Source: JAUXFS01 sp050329575
Lineage (GTDB): Bacteria; Pseudomonadota; Alphaproteobacteria; Rhodospirillales; Defluviicoccaceae
Length of the DNA: 48,588 bases
Reading direction: 5' to 3'
Assembly: GCA_050329575.1 (NCBI GenBank)
Contig: JBHJOP010000035.1
Coordinates: 1-48,588 of the forward strand
The notes under the pieces were generated by a model. The model was not told where the DNA came from. It was given only the letters and a program-made list of their open reading frames with translations, and did not search any database. Position 1 is the stretch's first letter, and each line of letters begins with the position of its first letter. Of the stretch, positions 7,370 through 18,059 are shown in pieces. A program made the translations under genes and the position numbers.

Positions 7370-8140
7370 TCATTCGTCCAGCCCCGCGCCTGTGCTCGGG
7401 TGGCTCCAGCCCAGGTGCTGCCCGGCATCGACGGCGATCATCTGCCCCGTCAGCGAAGGGGCGTCAAGAATGAAACGAACCGCATCGCAGATTTCCTGCG
7501 GCCGGACCGAACGCTGCAACGGCATCGCCGACCACTGGCGCGCGAACTGCTCTTCCGATTGCCGCGGGCTCGGCAAGGTCGGCCCCGGTCCCACCGCATT
7601 GACGCGAACCCGCGGCGCCAACGCCAGGGCCAGCGTCCGGGTCAGCGTCCAGAGGGCCGCCTTGCTGACGGTGTAGGACGTAAAGAACGGTGTCAGGTTC
7701 CACACCCGCTGATCGAGAATGTTGATCACGGTGCCGGCCGCGCCCTCCGGAAGCTGCCGCTCGAGCGCCTGGATGAGGACGAACGGCGAACGCAGGTTGA
7801 CCTGCATGTGGAGATCCCAGGAAGCGCGGCTCACCGTCGCCGGCCGGTCGTCCTCGAACACGGATGCATTGTTGACGAGGCAGGTGATCGGGCCGATTGC
7901 CGCCGTCGCCCGCCCGAACAGCGCTGCCGCGTCGGCCTCGTCACCGAGGTCGGCCGCCACCGCGACGGCGCGGCCGCCGTTCGCCTCGATCTCGTCGACG
8001 ACCCTTCCAGCCGCGTCCGCGGAGCGATGGAAATGCACCGCGACCGGCCAGCCATGGGCCGCCAGGTCGCAGGCGATAGCACGGCCAATCCGCCGCGCCG
8101 CACCGGTGACGAGGGCCGCTCCCGAAGGCGATGTCCGCAT
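7370..8140 (-). CDS. SDR-family reductase, FolM/pteridine-reductase-like
   Basis: Short-chain dehydrogenase of 256 residues, likely NADPH-dependent. The cofactor loop VTGAARRIGRAIA matches the TG-x3-R-x-G pattern of pteridine reductases and FolM rather than the classical TG-x3-G-x-G. The catalytic Tyr-x3-Lys is present as YTVSKAA, and NNASVFEDD corresponds to the NNAS segment. FolM-type enzymes reduce dihydromonapterin or dihydrofolate. Location immediately upstream of folB supports a pterin/folate role. Substrate assignment is inference; a generic SDR oxidoreductase is the safe annotation. Confidence 0.8.
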   Translation of the reverse strand: MRTSPSGAALVTGAARRIGRAIACDLAAHGWPVAVHFHRSADAAGRVVDEIEANGGRAVAVAADLGDEADAAALFGRATAAIGPITCLVNNASVFEDDRPATVSRASWDLHMQVNLRSPFVLIQALERQLPEGAAGTVINILDQRVWNLTPFFTSYTVSKAALWTLTRTLALALAPRVRVNAVGPGPTLPSPRQSEEQFARQWSAMPLQRSVRPQEICDAVRFILDAPSLTGQMIAVDAGQHLGWSHPSTGAGLDE

Positions 8141-8203
8141 CGCCGCAACATGGACGAGCGGCGACGTCGAATCAAGCCGTCCGCCGTCCCGCCGGGCGCC
8201 GCG

Positions 8204-9184
8204 TCATCCGGCCCCGGCGACCGCACCCGCCGGTCCGACGATCAGGCGGGCGAGATAGCATCCGTAGAGCAGCAGCAACGCGAAACCGACCGCCCGGCCG
8301 AGGCGCAGACCGATGATGAGGAACGGCACGAACGCCGTCGTCGCCAGCAGCATTATCCAGATGTCGAAATGCCGGATCTGATCGGCGACGGCGAGCGGGG
8401 CCACCACCGCTACCGCCCCGCCGACCCCGAGGATGTTGAACAGGTTGCTGCCGATGACGTTGCCGATGGCGATGTCCGAATGGCCGCGCAGGCCGGCGAC
8501 CACCGAGGCCGCCAGCTCGGGCAGCGAGGTGCCGACGGCGATCAGCGTCAACCCGATCACCGCCTCCGAGACGCCGGCGGCCCGCGCCACCGCGACGCCG
8601 CCCTCGACCAGCATCTCCGCCCCGACGATGATCGCGACCAGACCGGCGACGACGGCCGCCCACGCCAGCCACGGGGCTCCGGGGAGGGGCGCGATCTCCT
8701 CCGCCTCCTCGCGGCGGCTCCCGGCGGTCGCGTCGCCCAGCCCGCGGATCTCGCGCCGGTAGGAACTGGCGAGGAAACCCAGCAGCATCGCCACCATCAG
8801 CACGCCGGCGCCGCGCCCGATCGTGCCGATCCAGATCAGCGCCGCGAACAGCGCGCTGCTCGCCACCAGCACGACGGTGTCGTGGATCAGCGGCTTCGGC
8901 CGGCCGCCGATCGGCGAGAGAACGGCGGCAACGCCGACGATCAGCAGGATGTTGGCGATGTTGCTGCCGACGATGTTGCCGACGGCGATGTCCGGAACCC
9001 CGGCCATCGCGGCCTGAAGGCTGACCACCAGTTCGGGTGCCGACGTCCCGAAGGCGACCACCGTCATGCCGATGATCAGGGGCGAGATCCCGAAGCGCCG
9101 GGCGGTGGCGACGGAGCCCCGCACCAACGCCTCTGCGCCGCCGAGCAGCAGCACGAAACCGACCACGACCTGGATGTACATCAT
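8204..9184 (-). CDS. Calcium/sodium antiporter, YrbG-like CaCA family
   Basis: Inner-membrane exchanger of 326 residues expected to swap Ca2+ for Na+ (possibly K+-dependent). The two inverted alpha-repeats are clear: first VAFGTSAPELVVS with GNIVGSNIANI, second IAVGTSLPELAAS with GNVIGSNLFNILG. About ten hydrophobic helices are split by a charged loop (SRREEAEEIA) near the middle. Two adjacent ATGs (9184, 9181) are possible starts; upstream in-frame sequence is Arg/Gly-rich and not membrane-like. It follows rppH after a gap of about 114 bases. Confidence 0.88.
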   Translation of the reverse strand: MMYIQVVVGFVLLLGGAEALVRGSVATARRFGISPLIIGMTVVAFGTSAPELVVSLQAAMAGVPDIAVGNIVGSNIANILLIVGVAAVLSPIGGRPKPLIHDTVVLVASSALFAALIWIGTIGRGAGVLMVAMLLGFLASSYRREIRGLGDATAGSRREEAEEIAPLPGAPWLAWAAVVAGLVAIIVGAEMLVEGGVAVARAAGVSEAVIGLTLIAVGTSLPELAASVVAGLRGHSDIAIGNVIGSNLFNILGVGGAVAVVAPLAVADQIRHFDIWIMLLATTAFVPFLIIGLRLGRAVGFALLLLYGCYLARLIVGPAGAVAGAG

Positions 9185-9298
9185 GCGGCCGGATCCACCC
9201 GTCGTCTCGGCCGCGCCGGAGGACCAGGGCGGGGCGCATCGGAGAACGCGGCCTCTCCTTTGCCACGCCGGGCGCCGGTGGCGCAAGGTCCGAATGGA

Positions 9299-9802
9299 CT
9301 ACGGCCGCTCGCCACGATGCCCGCGGGCCAGATGCCGAAACTCGTCGATCAGCCGTTCGTAGAGCCGTCGCTTGAACGACACCGCGAGCGCCGGCAGCGC
9401 CTCCAGCGGCACCCATCGCCACGCGTCGAATTCGGGATGCGAGCCGGCGGCGAGATCGATGTCGGCCTCTCGACCGGTGAAGCGGAGGGCGAACCACCGC
9501 TGCCGCTGTCCGCGGTAACGACCGCCCCAGATCCGCGCTGCCAGCGCCTCCGGCAGATCGTAGCGAAACCAGCCGGACGACTTGGCGACGATCTCGACGC
9601 GGTCGGTGCCGATCTCCTCTGCGACCTCGCGGATCACCGCCTCGCGGGGTTTCTCGTCGGCCTTCACGCCGCCCTGCGGCAACTGCCAGGCCTCGCCCGG
9701 GGTATCGATGCGACGCGCGACGAGAACCAGACCGTCGTCGTTGAAGATGACCGCGCCGACTCCCTTGCGGTACGGCCGCTCCTCCGATCGCGCCCGGTTC
9801 AC
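9299..9802 (-). CDS. rppH: RNA pyrophosphohydrolase (Nudix)
   Basis: Removes pyrophosphate from the 5' end of RNAs, triggering decay. The 167-residue product starts YRKGVGAVIFNDDGLVLVARR and has the Nudix box G-x5-E-x7-REUxEExGU within GGVKADEKPREAVIREVA followed by EEIGT. The C-terminal region (WFALRFTG, EFDAWRWVPLEALP, FKRRLYERLIDEF) is typical of RppH. The start is GTG overlapping the TGA of the upstream gene (GTGA); a much longer frame reading upstream is out-of-frame read-through. Translational coupling to the deacetylase gene is likely. Confidence 0.9.
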   Translation of the reverse strand: MNRARSEERPYRKGVGAVIFNDDGLVLVARRIDTPGEAWQLPQGGVKADEKPREAVIREVAEEIGTDRVEIVAKSSGWFRYDLPEALAARIWGGRYRGQRQRWFALRFTGREADIDLAAGSHPEFDAWRWVPLEALPALAVSFKRRLYERLIDEFRHLARGHRGERP

Positions 9803-10830
9803 GGCAGCAACTGGATGTCGACGACCGCGGTCACCGGCGCCAGGACCAGATCCCGCTCGGCCAGCGTTTCCGCCCACGCCGCCAGTCGATCGAGGGTCAC
9901 CGGATAGGGACGGGCGATCGCCACCGCCACCGCCCGTTCGCGGGCGATCGCCTCCAGTCGCGCCAGCTGCCGGTCGATCGCGTCCCCGGAGGGGTCCTCG
10001 TCGAGGGTGAGATCGGCAATCGCCCGCGGCAGGCCGATCTCCGCGGCGAGCCGCGCCGCCGTTCTCTCGGTCCCGTCGGTGCCGTCCACGTACATCAGCC
10101 CTCGACCGTGCAGCACCTCGAGAACCGGGCGGACACGGTCCTGGTCGGCGGCGAACCTCGATCCCATCAAACCAATCACGCCGACAGGATCGGGCACCCG
10201 GCCGAGGACGAACTCCAGGCGGCGGAGGTTCTCCTCCGGCGGCGCCGTGGTCACGAGGGCGTGCGGTCCGGCGTCCTCGAACGGGAAGTCCGCCGATTCG
10301 AGAGGCAGCGACACCAGGACCTCGTGGCCGTGGCGACGTCCGAGCGTCGCCCAGCGATCGCCGGCCTCGGCGTAAGGCGAGAACGCGAGGGTCACCGCCC
10401 CGGGAAGGCCGACGATGGCGGCCTCGGTGGCCGATGCCTTGAGGCCCAGTCCGGTGACGATCACCGCCAGCCGCGGCCTGTCGTCGCCGGGGTCGAACGC
10501 CCGTGCATGGACCTGCCAGGACGGTCGGCCGTCGGCGCCGGTCCGCGGCCGGGTCCGTGTCGCTGCCGGTTCGATCGCGACCAGATCGGCGGTCGCGGCC
10601 ACGGAGGGCGGGGACGCCGGTGCGGCGCCCGGCACCGCCAGTTCGACGATCACCGTCGGGGTCCGCGCGCCGCTTCCCGAAGACAGCCACCAGCCCAACC
10701 CCGCCGCGACGATGACCCCGACGATCGCCGCCACCGTCGACGCGAGAGGCGCACGTCGGCGTTGCTGGACCGCCGCGCGGTCGGGCGTCCTCACGACCGT
10801 CGGCCCCCGTCCACCGTCCCGCGCGAACAC
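9799..10830 (-). CDS. Divergent polysaccharide deacetylase family protein (YibQ-like)
   Basis: Predicted membrane-anchored periplasmic protein of 343 residues. A single hydrophobic helix at about residues 30-50 (STVAAIVGVIVAAGLGWWL) follows a basic N-terminus and precedes an Ala/Pro-rich linker. The domain begins at LAVIVTGLGLKASATEAAI and includes ALPLE-like SLPLESADFP, the GVIGLMGSRF segment, GLMYVDGTDG and a final region near PVTLDRLAAWAE. The family lacks the usual metal triad arrangement and its activity is undetermined. A place between ctpA and rppH, next to envC and gpmI, matches a widespread gene order. GTG at 10830 is used; a GTG at 10794 has a better Shine-Dalgarno. Confidence 0.85.
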   Translation of the reverse strand: MFARDGGRGPTVVRTPDRAAVQQRRRAPLASTVAAIVGVIVAAGLGWWLSSGSGARTPTVIVELAVPGAAPASPPSVAATADLVAIEPAATRTRPRTGADGRPSWQVHARAFDPGDDRPRLAVIVTGLGLKASATEAAIVGLPGAVTLAFSPYAEAGDRWATLGRRHGHEVLVSLPLESADFPFEDAGPHALVTTAPPEENLRRLEFVLGRVPDPVGVIGLMGSRFAADQDRVRPVLEVLHGRGLMYVDGTDGTERTAARLAAEIGLPRAIADLTLDEDPSGDAIDRQLARLEAIARERAVAVAIARPYPVTLDRLAAWAETLAERDLVLAPVTAVVDIQLLP

Positions 10831-10833
10831 GAC

Positions 10834-12138
10834 CTATTTGCGCGCCGCCGCCAGACGCTCCGAGAACAACGACAGGCCGCGGACCAGATCGAGGGCGCGA
10901 ACCAGCTGATAGTCGACGCCCGAACGATCCGCCGGGGCGTCCTCGGACTGCGCGTCGCCATTTCCGCCACCGCCCTCGTCGCGGCCACCGCCGTTGTCCA
11001 GTGCCTTGCGCAGGTCGGCCTCGCGCCGCTGCCTGGGCTGGTCGATCGTCTCGATGCGCGCCTGCTCGACGACGATATCGGGCTCGATCCCGACCGCCTG
11101 GATCGACCGCCCGGAGGGCGTGTAATAGCGGGCCGTCGTCAGCCGCATGGCACCGTGGCCGGAGATCGGTATGACCGTCTGCACCGAGCCCTTGCCGAAC
11201 GACTTGGTGCCGAGCAGGATCGCCCGATCGTGATCCTGGAGGGCGCCGGCGACGATTTCCGACGCCGACGCCGAACCGGCGTTGATCAGCACCACCAGCG
11301 GCAGCCCGTCGGTCACTTCCCCTGCACGGGCGTTGAAGCGCTGCGCGTCTTCGGCCTTGCGGGCCCGGGTCGAGACGATCTCGCCCCGATCGAGGAAGAG
11401 GTCGGCGACCGCCACCGCCTGCGACAGCAGCCCGCCCGGGTTGTTGCGAAGGTCGAGGACGAGTCCCTGCAGTTCGCCCCCGGCCTCCGTCTTGAGCTTC
11501 TCGATCTCGCTGACCACCCCCTTGTCGGTCTGTTCGTTGAACGAACTGATCCGCAAGTAGCCGACCTTGCCCTCCAGCCGCGAACGCACCGAACGGATCT
11601 TGATCACCGCCCGCGTCAACGTCACGTCGAACGGTCTCTCGTCGCCCCGCCGGATGGTCAACACGATGTCCGAGCCGACCGCGCCGCGCATCCTGTCGAC
11701 CGCCTCCGACAACGACAGGCCGAGCACCTGGTCGCCGTCGAGGTGGGTGATCAGGTCGCCGGGGGCGAGACCGGCCGCCGCCGCCGGCGTGTCGTCGATC
11801 GGCGAGACCACCTTGACCAGCCCATTCTCCATCGTCACCTCGATGCCGAGGCCGCCGAAGGAGCCGTGGGTCTGCACCTTCATTTCGTGGTAGCGCTTGG
11901 CGTTGAGATAGCCCGAGTGCGGATCGAGAGCCGTCAGCATGCCGTTGACGGCGGCCTCGATGAGCTCTTCGTCGCTGGCTTCCTCGACGTAGTCCGACCG
12001 GATCCGTTCGAACACGTCACCGAACAGATTGAGCAGGTCATAGGTCTCCGCCCGGCCTCCCTGGTCCGCGACCGCGCGGGCCGACGGGGAGAGCAGGACC
12101 GCCGCAACCGCGGCCACCAGCAACAATCGTACGTTCAT
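10834..12138 (-). CDS. ctpA: C-terminal processing peptidase, S41 family
   Basis: Secreted Ser/Lys protease of 434 residues. A signal peptide (MNVRLLLVAAVAAVLLSPSA, cleavage near residue 25) precedes a helical N-terminal region, a PDZ domain (about 93-170, containing GGLGIEV and SPIDDTPAAAAGLAPGD) and the protease core. Catalytic elements are visible: Ser in INAGSASASEIVAG (near residues 289-293) and Lys316 in SFGKGSVQT. LVLDLRNNPGGLL is also conserved. A Gly/Asp-rich stretch (about 370-390) separates the core from the C-terminal helix. The ATG overlaps the envC stop as ATGA. It probably trims cell-wall hydrolases or other envelope proteins, by analogy with CtpA/Prc. Confidence 0.93.
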   Translation of the reverse strand: MNVRLLLVAAVAAVLLSPSARAVADQGGRAETYDLLNLFGDVFERIRSDYVEEASDEELIEAAVNGMLTALDPHSGYLNAKRYHEMKVQTHGSFGGLGIEVTMENGLVKVVSPIDDTPAAAAGLAPGDLITHLDGDQVLGLSLSEAVDRMRGAVGSDIVLTIRRGDERPFDVTLTRAVIKIRSVRSRLEGKVGYLRISSFNEQTDKGVVSEIEKLKTEAGGELQGLVLDLRNNPGGLLSQAVAVADLFLDRGEIVSTRARKAEDAQRFNARAGEVTDGLPLVVLINAGSASASEIVAGALQDHDRAILLGTKSFGKGSVQTVIPISGHGAMRLTTARYYTPSGRSIQAVGIEPDIVVEQARIETIDQPRQRREADLRKALDNGGGRDEGGGGNGDAQSEDAPADRSGVDYQLVRALDLVRGLSLFSERLAAARK

Positions 12139-13352
12139 CCACTTACCTTTGCTTGGCTGACCGCAAACCACGGGAGCGGGTCGACGGGCCGGTCATCGTG
12201 CCGGATTTCCAAGTACAACCGGGGCAAGACATCGCCGGGTGATCCCATCATGCCGACCGGTTCGCTGATCGACACCACCTGACCGAGGACGGCGTCGATT
12301 CGGCCCAGACCCGAGATCAAGGTATGATATCGCTCGCCGTGTTCAATGATCAAGAGCTGGCCATAGCCGCGGAACGGACCGGCGAACGCAACCCGGCCGT
12401 AATGGGGAGAGACGACCAACGCGCCCGATCGGGTCGCGATGGTGATCCCCTTGCTGACCAGGCCGTCGCCGTCGTGCTCGTCGAAGCGGCCGACCACGCG
12501 TCCGGCGGCGGGCAAGGGCAGCGAGCCTCGCGCGGTGCTGAACCGGGGAACGGTCCGCGGCGGCGGCGTCAGCACCAGCCGCGCGGACGGCACCTCCTCG
12601 GCCCCATCGTCCGGCGGCGGCGATCGAGGCTCGGGGACCGGCGTCAGGCCGACCAGCAGCTCGTTCACGTTCTTCGCCTGCTCGGACAGCCGGCGGACGT
12701 GGTCCGACGGCCGCCGGCCGTCCGGCGCGGTCCGCCGGTGCAGCGCGTTCGCCTCCGCCAGCAGACCGTCGAGGCGCGATCGTTCGGTCGCCAGTGCGTC
12801 GGCCGCCTCCTTCAGCTCCGCCTCGCGGGCGGCGATGGCAGCCGCGGCCGCCGCGAGCGCCGCCAGTTCCGTGCGCAGCCGGTCGGCACGTCGGTTGATC
12901 TCCGCGACCGTCGCCCGCAACGCGACACCGCCCCGCACCGCGCCCGACGGCGCCGCCGACGGGACGACGATCGCCGCCGGAGGCCGGCGGGCGAGCCGGG
13001 TCAGCGCCGACAGCGCCGCCGCCAGGGATCGGCGATCGGCGGCGAGCCAGGATACCCGTGCCACCTGATCCTGCGCGAGCCGGGCGAGCTGTTCCTCCAG
13101 TCGGGACATCTCCACCTCGATCGACTGGATCGCCGCCCCGGCGCTCACCCGCTCGCCGTCGAGGCGCTCGATCTCCCGGGCGAGTCCGGCCGCCCCGCGA
13201 TCGATGTGGCCGGGGGCGTTGCGATCCCGCGCGAACGTCGGCCCGACGTCCTCCGGTCCCGGATCGGCAGCGGTCGGCGCGGTGGCGAGAACCAGGGCGG
13301 CGGCGAGCAGCCAAGCGAACGGCGCCGGCCGCAAGGACGAGCCCGCCGGCAA
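12135..13352 (-). CDS. envC: EnvC-like murein hydrolase activator
   Basis: Periplasmic protein of about 405 residues with a signal peptide (FAWLLAAALVLATAPTAADP), a long Ala/Glu/Arg-rich coiled coil (about residues 50-240) and a C-terminal LytM/M23-like domain (KGITIATRSGALV, GYGQLLIIEHGERYHTLISGL, LYLEIRHDDRPVDPLPWF). The domain appears degenerate: the metal-binding H-x(n)-H-x-G-x-D signature of active M23 peptidases is replaced by a segment with K-G-I-T-I. That fits EnvC, which activates amidases and does not cut peptidoglycan. The start is uncertain; TTG at 13352 after a G-rich stretch is my choice, TTG at 13334 the alternative. Its stop overlaps ctpA. Confidence 0.85.
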   Translation of the reverse strand: MPAGSSLRPAPFAWLLAAALVLATAPTAADPGPEDVGPTFARDRNAPGHIDRGAAGLAREIERLDGERVSAGAAIQSIEVEMSRLEEQLARLAQDQVARVSWLAADRRSLAAALSALTRLARRPPAAIVVPSAAPSGAVRGGVALRATVAEINRRADRLRTELAALAAAAAAIAAREAELKEAADALATERSRLDGLLAEANALHRRTAPDGRRPSDHVRRLSEQAKNVNELLVGLTPVPEPRSPPPDDGAEEVPSARLVLTPPPRTVPRFSTARGSLPLPAAGRVVGRFDEHDGDGLVSKGITIATRSGALVVSPHYGRVAFAGPFRGYGQLLIIEHGERYHTLISGLGRIDAVLGQVVSISEPVGMMGSPGDVLPRLYLEIRHDDRPVDPLPWFAVSQAKVSG

Positions 13353-13396
13353 CCGCCGCTCGTGCCGGACCCCGCCGCCTCGCGGGACGGGGCCGG

Positions 13397-15043
<1,647 letters not shown>

Positions 15044-15304
15044 GATTCTCTCCGGAGCTGCACGAGGGACCACGAGGCCCGTTCTGGCGGGCGATGTCGG
15101 AATGCGGTCGCGCACCCGGCATGCGGGTCGGTTCGACGGGATTCCCGCTCAATCCTGCCGCAACCGCCACGAACCTCTGGAGGGAACCGGGCACGCACGC
15201 GCGATCATAGCCGCTCTCGCCGCCCGCGCCTAGTCATGGCGACGGGCGAGACATCACCGACCGGCTGGAGGCGGGCTGGGGGCCGACCGGATGCCGGAGC
15301 CCGG

Positions 15305-16207
15305 CTAACCGGCGGCGGCGGCGCGCCGGCCGGCGGTGCCGCGGGCGGAACCGCCACGGGCACTGGCGACGACGGCATCGAGGGCGTCGCCCAGGGTCGG
15401 TCGCTGTTCGCGATAGAACACCCCGAGCCGCGGGCAATCGGTGTGACGCGCTTCCGCCACCGCCGCCATCAGACTGGAGGGGTCGTGGTCGTCCGGCAGC
15501 CGGCGAACCTGCATGCCGAGGTTGGCGTACGTCTTGGTGGTCTTGTCGAAGGTGACGCACGGCGACAACACGTGGAGGTAGGAGAAGCCGCGGTGGGCGA
15601 TCGCCTCGGCGATCAGCTCGCCGAGATGGTGTGGCTCGCCGGCATAGCCCTGGCCGACCCAGCTCGCTTCGTAGGACAGCAGCATCATGAGCGGGTTCAA
15701 CGGCCGATCGTGGTTCTCGAACGGCGAGGTCGAGGTCTTGAAGCCGACCACCGACGTCGGCGACGTCTGACCCTTGGTGAGCCCGTAGATGCCGTTGTCG
15801 AACACCACGTAGGTGAGGTCGACGTTGCGCCGCGCCGCGTGGGGGATGTGGGCACCGCCGATCGCGAAGGCGTCGCCGTCGCCGCCGACCGCGATCACCG
15901 TCAGGGCCTCGTTGGCGACCTTGATCCCGGTCGCCACCGGCAGGGTGCGCCCGTGCAGCGTGTGAAAGCCGTAGGTGTCGAGGAAGAACGGGAAGCGCGA
16001 CGCGCAGCCGATTCCCGAAACCACGCAGACATCCTTCTTGGGGATGCCGAGCCGGTTGAGGGCGGTGGTGACCCCTTCGACGATGCCGAAGTAGCCGCAG
16101 CCGGGACACCAGGTCGGCAGCGCCTTCGAGCGGTAGTCGAGCCGACCGCTCTCGCGCACCTGCTTCAGCTTCTCCTCGAGATAGACCGGCTTGCTGAGAT
16201 CGCCCAT
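15305..16207 (-). CDS. korB: 2-oxoacid:acceptor oxidoreductase, beta subunit (KorB-like)
   Basis: TPP-binding subunit (300 residues) of an oxygen-sensitive enzyme that oxidatively decarboxylates a 2-oxoacid to its acyl-CoA. Visible are four cysteines expected to hold one [4Fe-4S] cluster (WCPGCGYFG, SGIGCASR, SPCVTFD), the TPP/Mg2+ motif GGDGDAFAIGG and the following DNGIYGLTKGQTSPTS. It has no ferredoxin domain, as in two-subunit 2-oxoglutarate enzymes. The tail (about 25 residues) is Ala/Gly/Arg-rich. The ATG follows AAGGGTAGGTG; a GTG one codon earlier is possible. It ends the four-gene operon, 58 bases after korA. Specificity for 2-oxoglutarate is inferred. Confidence 0.88.
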   Translation of the reverse strand: MGDLSKPVYLEEKLKQVRESGRLDYRSKALPTWCPGCGYFGIVEGVTTALNRLGIPKKDVCVVSGIGCASRFPFFLDTYGFHTLHGRTLPVATGIKVANEALTVIAVGGDGDAFAIGGAHIPHAARRNVDLTYVVFDNGIYGLTKGQTSPTSVVGFKTSTSPFENHDRPLNPLMMLLSYEASWVGQGYAGEPHHLGELIAEAIAHRGFSYLHVLSPCVTFDKTTKTYANLGMQVRRLPDDHDPSSLMAAVAEARHTDCPRLGVFYREQRPTLGDALDAVVASARGGSARGTAGRRAAAAG

Positions 16208-16265
16208 CACCTACCCTTCCGTTCCTGGGCCCTTCCGTTACCGGATCGCCCTCACTCGGCTGCCC

Positions 16266-18059
16266 TCACTCGGCCGCGATCGCGCTGGCACTGCGCGCCA
16301 GGGCGCGGATCGAGTTGAGAATATCGTCGACGGGCATCGGCACGCCCGGGACCCGGTTGAGACGGGTGATCCGCCGCGGGATCGCCGCCCCGACGAGATT
16401 GGCGAACTGCCCCTCGTAGTTCAGCTCCGGGATCAGCACCTCCCGACAATCATCGAAGAACTCGGCGATCGGCTGCACCGGCAGCGGCGACAGCATCACC
16501 ACCTTCATCGCCGAGCAGCGGATCCCCTCCTCGCGGGCGATCAGCATCGCCTCCAGGATCTCGCCGAAGGTCGAGCCCCAACCGAGGATACCGACATCAA
16601 CCGGACCGTCGTCCCCGAACCGCTTGGAGATGGTGATGTCCGGGTGTTTGAGCGCGGCGAACAGCTTCTCGTGGCGCTTCTCGCTCATCAGCTCGTGCAT
16701 GTCCGGCTGATCGTTGGGACGGCCGAGTTCGTTGTGCTCGAGCCCGGTGATGGTGTGGATGCCGCCGTCCTCGCCCGGCACGGCGCGCGGGCTGACGTAG
16801 TCCGCGGTGATCGCGAACCGCCGGTACGCCTCGTCCTGCACCTTGGACGGCCGGCGCTTGCTGCAGTCGGGCTCGAACGGGTTCTGCTTCGGCAGGATCA
16901 CCGTCTCGTAACGGTTGGAGAGATAGAGATCGAGCAGCACGATCACCGGCGTCTGATACCTCTCGGCCATCTCGAACGCCTTGCCGGCGCAGCGGTAGGC
17001 CCCCTCGACGTTGGTCGGCGCCATCACGATCCGCTGGGCGTCGCCGGCACCGCCGTAGACGGCGAGATGCAGATCCGACTGCTCGGTCTTGGTCGGCATG
17101 CCGGTCGACGGGCCGCCCCGCTGCGAACAGAAGATCACCGACGGCACCTCGGCCATCACCCCGAGCCCCAGCATCTCGACCATCAGTGCGAGGCCCGGTC
17201 CGGAGGTGGCGGTGGCGGCGCGGGCGCCGGCATAGCCCGCCCCGATCGTCGCCGAAATGGCCGAGATCTCGTCCTCGGTTTGCAGCATTCGGCCGCCGCG
17301 CATCGGCAGCTCCACCGCCAACCGCTCCATGATCGAGGTCGCCGGCGTGATCGGATAGCCGAAGAAGGCGTCGACGCCGGCGTCGAGGCAGCCGCGAACG
17401 ACCGCACCATTGCCGGTCATCATCCGCACCTCGACGTCGGCCTCAAGCTTCCGGGGCGTGCCGAACTTGATGAAGTCGAGCCGGAACGTGGACGCGCCGG
17501 CGTGGTAGCCGGCCTCGAACGCGGCGAGGTTGGTGTCGGTGACCGCCTTCGCCTTGCGCTGGAACTTCTCGGCCAGCGTGGCGCGGAACGCCTCCGTCGG
17601 CAGGCCGAACACCCCGGCGACGTAGCCGAGGGCGACGATGTTGCGGGACTTGGCCGATCCGGTCGCCTGTTCGCTGACCTCGCGCATGGCGAGGCTGTAG
17701 GGCAGCTGTCCCGGCCGGACGTGACCGGCGATGTGCCGCCCTTCGGCCATCACCGCGATCGGCGCGTGGTCGTAGACGATGGCGCCGTAGTCGCGCACCT
17801 CCGGGACATGCGGAATGGCATGGGCGTCGTTCAGCGACACCAGCACGTCCGACTGGCGCTTCAGCGAATAGACCTGCTCGGTGGTGATGCGGACGCGGGC
17901 GATGCATTTGCCGAAGCCGCGGATCTCGGGGGGATAGATGTCGAAGGCGATGACCTTGTAGCCGGCGCGCGCCATCGCCCGCTTGAAGATGTCGCCGACG
18001 GCGATGGTTCCGTCGCCGGCCGAGCCGCAGAAAGCGATCTGGACGTCGGTGTCGGGCAC
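16266..18059 (-). CDS. korA: 2-oxoacid:acceptor oxidoreductase, fused gamma-alpha subunit (KorA-like)
   Basis: 597-residue partner of KorB. Residues 1-190 are the gamma domain (FCGSAGDGTIAVGDIFKRA, FDIYPPEIRGFGKC), then the alpha pyrimidine-binding domain (VDAFFGYPITPATSIMERL, TSGPGLALMVEMLGLG, SQRGGPSTGMPTKTEQ) and domain II with LDLYLSNR, ending in a domain with GILGWGSTFGEILEA. The fused gamma-alpha order is typical of 2-oxoglutarate and related enzymes, unlike multi-subunit pyruvate forms. The start is GTG overlapping the TAG of the preceding flavoprotein gene by one base (TAGTG), which fixes it and implies coupled synthesis. Confidence 0.88.
   Translation of the reverse strand: MPDTDVQIAFCGSAGDGTIAVGDIFKRAMARAGYKVIAFDIYPPEIRGFGKCIARVRITTEQVYSLKRQSDVLVSLNDAHAIPHVPEVRDYGAIVYDHAPIAVMAEGRHIAGHVRPGQLPYSLAMREVSEQATGSAKSRNIVALGYVAGVFGLPTEAFRATLAEKFQRKAKAVTDTNLAAFEAGYHAGASTFRLDFIKFGTPRKLEADVEVRMMTGNGAVVRGCLDAGVDAFFGYPITPATSIMERLAVELPMRGGRMLQTEDEISAISATIGAGYAGARAATATSGPGLALMVEMLGLGVMAEVPSVIFCSQRGGPSTGMPTKTEQSDLHLAVYGGAGDAQRIVMAPTNVEGAYRCAGKAFEMAERYQTPVIVLLDLYLSNRYETVILPKQNPFEPDCSKRRPSKVQDEAYRRFAITADYVSPRAVPGEDGGIHTITGLEHNELGRPNDQPDMHELMSEKRHEKLFAALKHPDITISKRFGDDGPVDVGILGWGSTFGEILEAMLIAREEGIRCSAMKVVMLSPLPVQPIAEFFDDCREVLIPELNYEGQFANLVGAAIPRRITRLNRVPGVPMPVDDILNSIRALARSASAIAAE

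Noticed and set aside
12135..13352. Active M23 peptidoglycan endopeptidase
   Set aside because: The zinc-binding signature appears to be missing from the C-terminal domain; EnvC-type activator is the better call.
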